Shown here: in pieces, positions 1 through 17,650 of the stretch
Numbering within the stretch: the stretch's first letter is position 1
Layout: the number at the start of each line of letters is the position of its first letter
Assembly (NCBI RefSeq): GCF_910592395.1
Contig: NC_088310.1
Location: forward strand, 1,991,501 to 2,055,500
Source: Lineus longissimus
Lineage: Eukaryota > Nemertea > Pilidiophora > Heteronemertea > Lineidae
DNA length: 64,000 nucleotides
Reading direction: 5' to 3'
Made by a program: the position numbers and the translations under genes
The notes under the pieces: generated by a model
Databases searched by the model: none
Seen by the model: only the letters and a program-made list of their open reading frames with translations
Told to the model about the DNA's origin: nothing

Positions 1-383
1 TGTTACATCGTGTGTTCAGAAGTTGGAGGTGAAGTCTGCTAGTGTGGGTACTTTTAAGTGTTTTTACCTTGTATTAACCTCTCTTCGCTTGGTTAGCTTT
101 AAGGTCCTCTGATTAGAGATACATGTACAATGTGTACTTTATTAAAGATGATTAGGCGAGAGTTTGGTACTGTCTTTCTAGATCTTGTGTCTGACGTAAT
201 CGCTATGATTACTGCCACCAATTCATACATGTGTAATGTTAAGAATTTTTCCATTTTTAAATAACATACAAGCTTGTATTGCTTATTAAAGAAACTAACA
301 CTGCACAACAAAGTGATACATACCTAATACTAAAGTACCCCATCTATGTCAAGTTTTAACTGGCGTGAATTTGTCTATTTCAG

Positions 384-3300
384 TCCACTTTAGATGTTAT
401 TATTCAGTCGTACAGTGCTATACAGACATTGGCCGCAATATCCAAGGTGATAGCAAAGATGTCATCCAATAACCGGTCACGCCATCTATTCAGTGAAGCT
501 GAATCAAAAATGTTAGCTTATGTGAAGAGGAACAAGATTACAGACCAGCTACCAAAGTTGGCATCGAGAAACGATATGTACGTACACTATGGCTTGTGCC
601 GCTAGAGATCAGTAGCAAAGTGGTTGGAGCATCGAGCTCATAATCAGGAGGTCGGGTTCTTCTCTCAGAATGATCACACTGCTGTTTCATCTCTGTGTCC
701 TAGAGCAAGGCACCCAACCCTACATTGCTTCTTATTTCCCAGAAGTATAAACAGACACCAGGCTTGTCTTGGAAGTTTTTCTGCTCAGTCTCTATGAAAA
801 GACCTTGAAAATGACAGTTTTTTTCTAGGATTTTCTTGATCAACTTTCTAATCATACCAAATTTGACTTTCCAGTGCTGGCCCCAAAGCTTTCAATGAAA
901 ACACCAATATGGGCTGGTTGATCTCTCACTACATGATGTACCAGTGGCAAGTCATCCATTTCTGTCTGGAGAGGAGCTCTATCGATGATGTGCTGGCATT
1001 GACTGACGATTGCCTGAATGCTCTTGACACAGGTTCATGTGTGGTGAATCTGCCTGTCTTCAGCTGTATGAAGATCCTCATGCCAAAGGTAAGGCATGCC
1101 TTTACCAATCTTTCTTACCAATCACAACAATTGTCAACCAAAACCAGAGGACACGGATGATTGAAGCCTTATGTGCCCCCAAGGTACGACAAGGGCCCCT
1201 TGTGTCAACAGTTGATGGTGCCATGTTGGCCTGGGATTCCACATCTAGCTTCAGACAGTTAAGAGTTTGGGAGTTAACATCAGGTTACACATTAATGCAA
1301 AGTGCGGGCCCGAAAACAAAAGCTTCCCTGGAAAAGACACTTGCACTGAAGGACTTAATGTTTATAGAGAATGCATTGACCTTTGTTCTATAAGGTGATT
1401 GTTTTGCAGGTGGTAGAGATCGACAGTGATCTGCTTGTGCGCTGCCTAAAAGCTGCTTGGTCAAGTCTACTGGAGTTTCGACGTGACAGCCAGTTCTGGC
1501 CGGCATATGAGTGTTTTGTGGCGATGTGCTTTCAAGAGTCCCTGCTGCTAGCAGCAGAGGAAGGAACAGCAGTGTTAGAGACAATCATGCAGGTTTGTAG
1601 ACAAGAGTATGCTATACACTTTGTGAACATGGCCTAGTTTTGGGCTCTGAAGAATTTTCCGTTTGTTTCATGTTTAAGTTAACTGTAATCTACTGTATTG
1701 ATGATAATAATGGAGAATTCGACATTGGAATGGGTGTGAATGATTACCATGCACACCAAGTTTTCAGCTTCTCTGGATTCTAACCTGTCAAACAGCAGGG
1801 TTTCAACAACAACGGTCGCTTCATATTTTCAGTTTTGTGATGAGATCTTCCGCTTCGGTGAGGAACGATGCGGTATCGTGAATGTGTTCAGCTCATATCT
1901 GTGCCGCTACCTCCTTCAAGAGGCAAACATGAGACATGCGAATATGTTTATATCCTGCCTGGCTCGTGCTTCCTTGTTTGGCCCGGTGCACCAGCGCAGT
2001 GTCAGGTACGTAGCTCTCTCCCACCATTAGCATGAGTCTGTAAAATCCTGTTTGAAAGCAACAGTTGTACCTACCTTCTGTGGAAATAATTCCTTGATAT
2101 CAAAACAAGTGTAAGGAAATCTGGTGTTGTCTTTCAGATAGCTAGGAGTGTCTTCCAGAAGGACAAACCTAACAAGGCTAATGAAGTTTGTCTTTGATGT
2201 CATCAGCTCCAAGTGTTCACTTGACCCAGATCAACCAAGGTTATGAATATATTGGCCAGTGCTGGAAGAGGGATGAAGTTGGCCATGTGAAAACTTTGCC
2301 TTAAAATGTGTGTTTGTCTTTCAGATTTTTCCGCGATTGCAATGCTTACATCAAGACAATAAAATACGTCTGCCCGACTGAGGACTCTATTACAAGGTTG
2401 GTTGTGGTACTTCAAATACGCTGACTAACACTTGATCATGCTGACACTTCAACAAGTATATCAAAAACACAACTCTGATGGTATATCATGTTTGTACATC
2501 ATCAACATGAAGTAAGGCGTCTTTCCTCTTGGCAGGCCCTTTGATTTCTTGGTGACTTCATTTTGATATTCTCTATTTGCAGCCAGTATACTTCCAAAGA
2601 AGATCATGAGGTTCGTCTTGATGTCATCAACTTTTTGTGTTCCCTTGACCTGAGTCAACCTTATCACACAAACTTCATCAAGTCATACACGGAGGAAATA
2701 AAACGTCTTCAGCGAGAGACCATGAAGGAGACCAAGTACCGCCACTTCCCAAACACATTACAACACCGAGAGTCGCATCGTCTTGTCGGGACATTGCTTG
2801 TGATTGAACAGTATCTTGAACAGGTGAGAATGGTACTTGGACGTCAAGCTTCAGGCAAAATAGAGTCATCTGATGTGGCCTTTTGACAGAATCTATATCG
2901 TAGATGTCGGTAACAAGCTGAAGCATATTTCAAAACTAAGCCAAACAAACCCATAAGACTGTGTGCTCCTTTTCTTTCAGGATGATGTAGAGGCCTTCCT
3001 CAACTTCCTGACAGATGAGGTTCTGCTGAAGGAGGTACAACCATCAGTGCGGTACCTCATGGAGATGACCATCGTTCGTATCTTCCTTCGCTTCCCATCA
3101 ACACTGCCGAAACTCTGGCTTCATCTAAAACAGGTGATTCTTATGCATTTCCTCAGAGTCTGGCTGCTTTACTTCAATATTTAATCAGCCCTGATCTTTA
3201 ACTCTCCCTCTCCTTCCAGTCATACCACATGAGACCAGCTTTGATGTGCTCCTGGTTGTGCATCCTCTCTCAGATGGTGGCTGCAATAGATGTGCAACAA

Positions 3301-5617
3301 CACAAGGTAACTAGTAGACCACCATTCATGAATATACAATATGCTCACTAAATGAACTTGGAGATGTTGTTGTGTTTTTTTTATACAGGGCTATTTTCTC
3401 CAGAACCGGTCAGCTAGGTACAGATGGGTACAGATTTGTGCACAAAGTGATGACTTCTGTCTCTCATGAGAGTACAGTCATTGTTTCATGTCACAGCTGT
3501 CTGCTGTAATCTCCAACATTTATCTGTGATTCATTGATAACAACTAGATATGTATCACGGGAACCAGGTCGTCTGCTCATCATACAATTTCACGACTTTC
3601 ATTTCCCTGCTATTGGACTGTTTTTAGATGACAGTCATCCAATACTTCAAATTTCATCTTTTTCATATTTTGTAGGAGTCCTTCATCATACAAGCAATCC
3701 CTCTTGTATTCCCATTGTGTATGGCCCACCAGTTTAACCTGAGGATCTACGGCCAGTCCACCATGTTGAGGATGTGGATGGTCTGTGAGGAGAAGGGCCT
3801 GTCCAAGGTGCTTGAGAAATATCAAATCATGGAAGCCATCAAGAGCTTCCATGACACAGGCGGGTATGTTGACAAGAATTTGCAGAATTACCGACTGCCC
3901 ACTTTCTCGGGACAGATATTTCTGTAGCAGACTCTCCAAAGACTAAAATAAATCAAATCATTGTTGCAGAGATATGTTTTCTTCTTCAGCAACTCAAGTA
4001 AGACTTCCAAAAAACTACTGGATCATTTCCTCTTCAAGATCAACCCAATCCAAGACTACTCTATGAAGGTGAGAAATGACCACAGGCTTAATCATTTTTT
4101 ATATCCTACATGTAAATTGAATAGAGCTTAGAAGAATGAGTATGTCTTGCTTGAAGTATGAACATTATGATGCCATAATTTCAGACTATCTTTGCGACGC
4201 TGCCACGGCTCTCAGATGTCATAGATGACGAATGGCTGACCCCGGAGATGTTCCTGGCACACGACCCGACCTGGTCTGACCCATCTGCCCATAGGATACC
4301 TTTATACCCTCAGAGAGAAGACCTGGAACATGCGCTTCCTGGAACATGGAAGATGAAAGTTGTTGGTGAGTGATCAGTGGGGAACATTCCTCCGGTTTTA
4401 AGGCGCACAGGTCTGTTTGCTCATGTCAGGATCCAATGCGTCAATGCTCATAACCATACTTTGTTGTCTCTCTCCAGATGATGATGATGCCTCTGGCCCA
4501 ACAGATGGAGACGTCCAGCGGAAGATCACACCATGGAAATGCATGTTGCCCAGTGACGAGGAGGAACAAGAAATGGTTTACAATAACAAACAGAAGATGA
4601 AGAATGGATTGGTTCTTGTCGCTTCGCTCATTGATAAACCACCAAACCTGGGAGGTGAGTCCTCCTGTCAGTTAACCTGTTGATGGCACCGTCAAATCTG
4701 AAAGTTCAGTGGAAAATGGGGCTTGTTCAGGTCAGCCTCCATCCACCAGGTCTGGGTGTCCAATCCTCCCACCAGGCAAATCAACAACTTTTATGAATTC
4801 ATATGTACGGTCAGCTCCCAAGAAAGCTGACCACTGGTGTTGCAGATTGTTTCATCTCAAACCTGCCTGTACCTTGGATATTTTCTTACACATTCGAAAA
4901 TACTCAAAATGTTTGATTGATTTTCCAGGTTTGTGTCGAACTAGTGAGGTATTTGGTATAACACAGCTCGTTCTTGGCAGTCTGAATGTCTTGAAGGATC
5001 CAGTGTTCCAAAGTCTGAGCGTATCATCAGAGAAATGGATACCAATCCGAGAGGTTGCTCCGCATATGTTGATGCCCTACCTGAACGAGATGCGTAACCA
5101 TGGATACACTCTGATCGGTGTTGAGCAGACAGCAAACAGTGTCTGTATGACAGAATTTACATTCCCAGAGAAATCACTGTTGTTATTAGGGTGAGTGAGG
5201 AGGATACACGGTCAATGCCACTTAAAGGTTACTGAATTCAGAGACAAAGATGAAGAAGCAGGTTTCTTCCAGCACTGTCAAATGTACACCCCAAAAAGGC
5301 TTGTTGGCCTTGTGCTTGGTCACTCAGTGTCAATCAAACAGATAGCAAGCTCTGAGGACCACGTATCTTGCTTGTTCCTTGTGGAATTTGGCAAGTCATG
5401 GCAAGTCAAGCTCATAACCCAATTTTTTTTACGTAAAAGATTATTATTCTTTTTCAGTCATGAGAAAGGTGGTATCCCAGTGGAGCTGATCCAGCATCTT
5501 GATGTGTGTGTAGAGATCCCCCAGCAAGGTGTGATACGATCATTGAATGTCCATGTCAGTGGTGCTTTACTTGTCTGGGAATACAGAAGACAGCAGCTAC
5601 TCAAATCAAGTGCTTAG
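384..5617 (+). CDS. TARBP1: TARBP1 (tRNA Gm18 2'-O-methyltransferase), C-terminal part, 14 exons
   Basis: Orthologue of TARBP1/yeast Trm3, a SpoU-class (SPOUT) enzyme that 2'-O-methylates G18 of tRNAs using S-adenosylmethionine. Exons in phase: 384-577, 875-1088, 1410-1592, 1833-2005, 2325-2396, 2583-2823, 2981-3133, 3220-3306, 3676-3863, 3990-4068, 4185-4365, 4478-4654, 4929-5190, 5458-5617. The first ten exons encode the helical repeat region. The last three carry the methyltransferase domain, with motif 1 ([13 protein letters not shown]), motif 2 (LLLLGHEKGGIP) split by an intron, and motif 3 ([17 protein letters not shown]). The protein ends shortly after in LLKSSA and a TAG stop. An acidic DDDD linker precedes the catalytic domain. 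The 5' half of the gene is outside the window. A possible further exon lies around 20-50, but its borders are ambiguous. Identity is near certain; individual borders in the repeat region are less so. Confidence 0.93.
604..745 (+). repeat. tRNA-derived SINE, copy 1
   Basis: Lies in a TARBP1 intron. It begins with a tRNA-like head: an A-box-like stretch (AGTAGCAAAGTGGTTGGAGC) followed by a B-box-like stretch (GGTCGGGTTCTTCTC). A tail follows containing TCTGTGTCCTAGAGCAAG and CACCCAACCCTA. The same head and tail recur in the same order at 9632-9790, which is why I treat both as one SINE family. The ends are approximate and no clear target-site duplication was found. Confidence 0.6.
2131..2245 (+). 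pseudogene. Degenerate duplicate of a TARBP1 exon
   Basis: A stretch in the intron before exon 2325-2396 resembles the start of the real exon 2583-2823. Bases 2182-2236 align with 2607-2660; both share GATGTCATCA and then TGTTC, CTTGACC and TCAACC. It is preceded by its own pyrimidine tract and CAG at 2131-2137. It cannot be used as an exon: joined in phase to the upstream exon, the first codon is a stop (TAG), and the other frames also hit stops. It is best read as the relic of an exon duplication. Confidence 0.5.
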
Positions 5618-6119
5618 TGCCGAATTCGCATCCTATCTCCAGCCATTGTCTGCAGGGCCAGAGAGTGAATACGCGCCCCCAATTTTCACAGGATGTGAAA
5701 TCAAAAAACTCTACTGCCATTAACAATGTTCATTCATAAACATGGTGCAGGCACTGACTATCATTCTTTTTGGTGGTGGAGTTTTCTTAGTTCATCCATG
5801 TTGTGTTCAAGTTCATTGCACTGCCTCTTAAATCCCTATCAGGATTTCAAATGAAAGGTACAACTGTACATGTAATTGAAATCTTCCATATAAAGGTGCT
5901 GCCATCTTTTCATTTCATTTATGTACAAAAGAACTTGATTCAAGATGCTCACAGTGGCGTCTTGAACCATTTTCACAATTCATGTAACTGTGTAACTTTT
6001 AGGACAGGTCTATTGGTGCACCATGTCTTGGCTCAATCATGATAATGACAGACACAATGTACATGTATACAATATGTAACTAACTACTCCTTATTGGGAA
6101 GAGCAATATGATATGGGTA

Positions 6120-6125
6120 AATAAA
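6120..6125 (+). other. Probable TARBP1 polyadenylation signal
   Basis: An AATAAA hexamer 503 bases after the TARBP1 stop. It is the first good signal downstream and would give a 3' UTR of about 0.5 kb. The stretch 5618-6119 has no recognisable gene and is best taken as 3' UTR. Confidence 0.4.
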
Positions 6126-6160
6126 TCACCAGGAAAACCACCTCCATGTAGTATTTCGTT

Positions 6161-6489
6161 ATTTGTTTAAGGCCGTGGCTATTCGTACCGTGACAGGGCC
6201 GGCTGGCCTGGCTGGAAGTCAAGGACCCTACCCACACCCGGAGCCAGGAGTAAAGGCACTTCCAACACTCGTCACAAACAAACACCACCTCAATCATAAA
6301 TTAGGCCTACTTTCCTTACCCACCATCACCCATGTCACCACGGTGCGATCTATTTATTCACTCCGTATTATTCGCACCATCACGGTACGGTACCTTTCAC
6401 CCGTTAGGGTGTTTCTGACGGTGCGAATAAGACCGGAAACAATGGCCCCATGCACCGTGGCGGTTCGAATAGCCAGTTCATTTGTTTAA
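6161..6489. mobile_element. MITE-like inverted-repeat element with 10-bp flanking direct repeats
   Basis: The 309-bp segment 6171-6479 is bounded on both sides by the same ten bases, ATTTGTTTAA (6161-6170 and 6480-6489), as expected of a target-site duplication. Its ends are inverted repeats: TGGCTATTCGTACCG near the left end and, reverse-complemented, TGGCTATTCGAACCG near the right. A second inner pair (TTATTCGCACCATCACGG and GACGGTGCGAATAAG) is also inverted. There is no long ORF, so it would be non-autonomous. A 9-10 bp duplication fits Mutator-like elements better than Tc1/mariner, but the superfamily is not proven. Confidence 0.6.
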
Positions 6490-6859
6490 ACCATTCTGTT
6501 TCTTCCTTATGTACAACACTGCGGATGGAAACAGTAGACGGCTCAATCGCATCCATGGTGTGTATTATCATCCGTGAATCAGAAGAGCACGGAAGAGTAC
6601 AGACTCGGAAACAGGACTGGGAAAATCAAGCACAGGTTGATGATCTCATCCACTGGATAGTCAGTGATTTGACATCATTTCTTGTGTGGTAAACTTGTTT
6701 CGACAAGAAAACACCATAGATAGTTCAATCGATTCCTGATCAGAGGATGTGCTGACATACAACTCTTTGTCAGGGGTCTAACCATTTTCCTTGGATTGAG
6801 CCAACTTCTCTCTGAAATGCATAAGCTGGACTTTATTCCAGTACATGCATTATAATCTG

Positions 6860-7050
6860 ACTTGGTCTAAGTTAGCCTCTCACAATTTTCTGGAAGACAT
6901 TCACAGCCTTGTCTCTCCCACAGCAGTCATCTCGGCCTGCTGTCTTGGAATGAGCTAACATCTCACTGTGCTCTAGATGACATGCACACCAGGGCCTACT
7001 GCCTTAGGTCAAGCTATCATCTCACAATGCTTGTGAAGACATGTACAACG
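6860..7050 (-). repeat. Degenerate units of a dispersed tandem repeat
   Basis: Two to three decayed units are visible, the best at 6988-7048 (CAGGGCCTACTGCCTTAG, then TATCATCTCACAATGCTTGT). They are the reverse complement of the 86-bp tandem repeat at 46501-46970. The stretch lies between TARBP1 and RPF2; nothing coding was seen in 6490-7340. Confidence 0.6.
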
Positions 7051-7347
7051 TACTTGGCCGTCTCTTCTAAACCGCAGGCACAAGGGCCTAACTGTCATCA
7101 GCTTGGCTGTGACAGTGTCTAGGATATTGAGTTTGGGAATGGTCCATGTATCATGATCATTTTTTCTAGGTACACATTTTGGTCCCAGCTATGGTATGAG
7201 CTGCGGTGGTACACCTTAAAAGATATCTGGTCAGATCATTCCATATGACCTATCAATCATTCCAGACCCTCCCCTCTGATAAGAAGAGAAGAGTGACAAC
7301 ATTGGTCTGAGGAATGAAATCAGGAAACATGATTTTTTGAAAAATTG

Positions 7348-7353
7348 TTTATT
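7348..7353 (-). other. Probable RPF2 polyadenylation signal
   Basis: AATAAA on the minus strand about 410 bases beyond the RPF2 stop. The sequence between (7354-7763) would be RPF2 3' UTR. It contains the partial duplicate of the RPF2 C-terminal coding sequence. Confidence 0.4.
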
Positions 7354-7558
7354 TTTCATGGTTCATTTACAAGTTCAGTTTATCACAATGATAATTTGCA
7401 ACAGTTGTCCCCAATCTAAATATGTAAACATGAAGGAAGGAAGCCAAAAATGAATGTATCCATAGTTGCTACAATGGACACATCTCAGTATTTGAAGCTT
7501 TACCAGTGGTTCAAGGCACTACATATTGTATCATTCCCATAGTCACAACAACAGATTA

Positions 7559-7613
7559 TCTCCCAAAACAACTATGACATCGCTGCTTCCTTTGCCTTCT
7601 CCATAGGTGAGTC
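7559..7613 (-). pseudogene. Partial duplicate of the RPF2 terminal coding sequence
   Basis: The 42 bases at 7572-7613 match the last 42 coding bases of RPF2 (7764-7805) at about 31 of 42 positions and end on the same TAG. Read on the minus strand they give DSPMEKAKEAAMS-stop, against DTPAKKTKEAESS-stop in the real gene. Similarity continues a little beyond the stop (CTCCCAA). It sits 192 bp downstream of the real exon end. It is either a local duplication relic or, less likely, an alternative terminal exon. Confidence 0.45.
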
Positions 7614-7763
7614 AACCTTTTCCACGGCTCACCTTGGCCAAAAAACTTCTTTTCACAGTAATTTTGGTTCATTAACGTCACCCAAGATTCCCAAACTCTC
7701 AGTTTCGCAGTTCATTTTGGTATCAATCCCAGCATTTCTAATTGTTCCTCTCCCAATATGACA

Positions 7764-10325
7764 CTATGACGACTCAGCCTCCTTTGTCTTCTTTGCAGGT
7801 GTGTCTCCCGCCCCGTCTGACTTTCTTTTTAGTCCCTTCATCTTCCTTGTCTGTAGCTTCTGATAGTCTTGTGTCTGCATGTGAATACGGCCGTGCTTTG
7901 TACCAAATACGTCCCGTGATATGTTCTTCTTCTTCTTCGGCTGCAAGAACAAGATTATACCATGTTTAAACTTGTGGGAGTGAGTCAATCCAAAAAAAGA
8001 TGGGAGAAGAACCCCAACAATCTCAACATCCAACAGATATAGACAAGTTTTGTCTATAGTACTTGCCCATAACAAGAAAACCAGCCTGTCTGAGCTGTAC
8101 CTGTAAGAGAAAATCTGCCAGGGTTTCTGTGTCTGGTCAAGCCGACCAATAGCATTATTAGCATGAGAGTGGTCACTTACCTTAGCCACCTTCGGTACTT
8201 TTCTTGATTTCTTATACAGATCATCTGAGGCAAGTTTTGTTCTCCTAAACGTAAAGTTGAATGCGGGACCTATCTCTTCCAGTTCTATCCTCGGTGTTTT
8301 ACAGCCTGACTTCTTAAACAGAACCCTGCAAGAAAAAATATTCAATTTTATAGACTTGACCATATTGTCTTGTTTACTTGTCAATCTTTTCCTTATATCT
8401 TATTTTGTGGAAGGATTCTGAGAAAAAAAGGTCAATCCAAAGGAATTTCATCAATGTCTTTGATACAAATTTGAACTACTCACTTATAACTCCTTAGAAA
8501 CACCTTGCCCTCCGCAGCTGTGAACATCATGACATGTTCTAAACCTGACAATCGGATGTTCTCTATCACAGGCCCACGGAAGAAGTCTATGAACAAATTC
8601 TTTAATCTTTTGTATTCGTAATCTGTTTCAAAAGGTTCTCCAGCAAATAACAGGCATGGTTTGGTACCAACAGGAATCTTACTGCCCTGAAAAAACACAT
8701 AAAATGTGTTACTTCTGTCAAATATATAGTGATGGACACCGTAGACCAAAGGTCCTTTTATCTCAAGCAGAGTTGGAAAGTCAATGTTGTTCAAGTTTTT
8801 GTCTCTGTACTACAAGACTTCATCTGGAAATGACTTGATCATTGCAGATCATCAATGTTGTTGCCGTCTCCTAGATTTTGGCGATTGTGAAGTCACACAT
8901 TCACAGCACGTTTGAAAAGCTGAACTTCCAAAAAATTTGTGCCAATTATCGTTAAATGTTCTACTTACTTTAAAGGTTTCTAATGACTTGAATGAGCCAA
9001 CTCCCAGTTCAACCATGTCTAAGATATGATGATCAAATAAACGACCTGCAAAGGGAACACATTTCCATGAGAAAGATTGACACCTTCAATCCTTCACGTA
9101 TCACAAAAATAAGTTCACTGCCCACTGGCAAAACCTTTTACAATTGTACCAATCGACTATTTAATTCTAAAGGTGTTACCTCCTATACTGCTGAACTCAC
9201 CTATGACTAAATTATGTGGTCTTTTCTTAGAATGACTGCCAAACATAAACAATGAACAATCTCCTTTCGTTGAGAAGAATTCCTGAAAGAAAGAATACAA
9301 TAATGACAACAGACAAGACTGGAGTGGTGGAGGTCCTGGCAATTGCCGAGGAGCCAAATCATGGCAGAGGCACAACAAAATAGGAGTTGGAGGAAGACTG
9401 TGGAAGCCCTACGCTCCAGATGGAGCCGACAAGTTTGAGTCGAGGAGATGTGAATGCTTACCTGTCATCAGGTCATATAAAGGCACCAAAACAATACTGA
9501 TACTTACGATTGAAGTTTGATCTTCGAAAGGCCTCATTATATTTTTCCTGGAGAAGAATGATGAATACTAACTTTACATTTATTGTGGTGAAAATAAAAT
9601 GCTGCAATAGTGACACACAATCTTAACAGGCAGAGATCAGTGGCATATTGGTTAGAGTCCCGGTCTCATAAAAAGGAAGTGACAAGTGCAAGGAGCAGCA
9701 CTGGCTGTTTACTGTCTGTGTCCTTAAGCAAGACACTCAACCCCATTTGCTTCACGCGCCAACAAGAAATAAGCCCTTCACTACGATACAAAGGGTTAAT
9801 TTCGTTCCAACACCCTGGCCTAATGACTATGAAACTATTGAAATTTCCACACTTTTTTTTCATGGAAATAACCAATCAGCATGGATGAATCTAAAGTTCT
9901 ACTCACTTCTTGAAGAACACAGCATCTGGCTTCTTTAGCGTGTACTGAAAGCAGACAAGACATTTTAAATCAGGAAAAGACATTTAAGATGAGTCAGTCA
10001 CACTATTGGGCAATGAAAAGCAGAAATATCCAAGGAAAAAAGCACGGAAAAAGGAAATAAAATTCTGCATTATGCAAAAGTACTCAAGTAAGATTGTATC
10101 AGTCATTCCAAATAACACATCCAGGGGATCCAGCATAACTGATTGGATTATTTCTTGCACATTCACCATACATATCAAAAAATCTAACTTACTATTTCTT
10201 TCAAAGACTGTGTAATCAATTCACTTGTGCGACCCCCTCGTATAAACATGGCTGTCTTATTGTTCTCATTTACTTTGGGCTCCTTCTTCTCTAGGGCTCT
10301 TTTAACCCGCTGATTTTTAGGCTTC
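7764..10325 (-). CDS. RPF2: RPF2, Brix-domain ribosome production factor 2 (first exon not located)
   Basis: Orthologue of RPF2, a nucleolar protein that with RRS1 brings the 5S RNP (5S rRNA, RPL5, RPL11) into the pre-60S particle. Exons from 5' to 3': 10193-10325, 9907-9944, 9508-9547, 9201-9282, 8969-9045, 8484-8686, 8181-8325, 7764-7940, all phase-consistent. The first visible exon begins at the conserved KPKNQRVKRALEKKEPKVNEN-type segment, so only about 6-10 N-terminal residues are missing. The Brix core is clear: GDCSLFMFGSHSKKRPHNLV, LFIDFFRGPVIENIRLSGLE and KSGCKTPRIELEEIGP. The C terminus is basic (PKKKKNISRDVFGTKHGR, then RKMKGLKRKS), typical of nucleolar RNA binding. Visible length is about 297 aa, against about 306 in human. 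It is tail-to-tail with TARBP1 and head-to-head with SEC23. Confidence 0.95.
9632..9790 (+). repeat. tRNA-derived SINE, copy 2
   Basis: Lies in an RPF2 intron, opposite to the gene. The head is AGAGATCAGTGGCATATTGG with TTAGAG and CGGTCTCATAA; the tail is TCTGTGTCCTTAAGCAAG and CACTCAACCCCA. Head and tail match copy 1 at 604-745. A tail-like piece (TTGGGCAAGACACTTCACC) also occurs alone at about 43659 in an ACSS1 intron. Confidence 0.6.
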
Positions 10326-17650
<7,325 letters not shown>

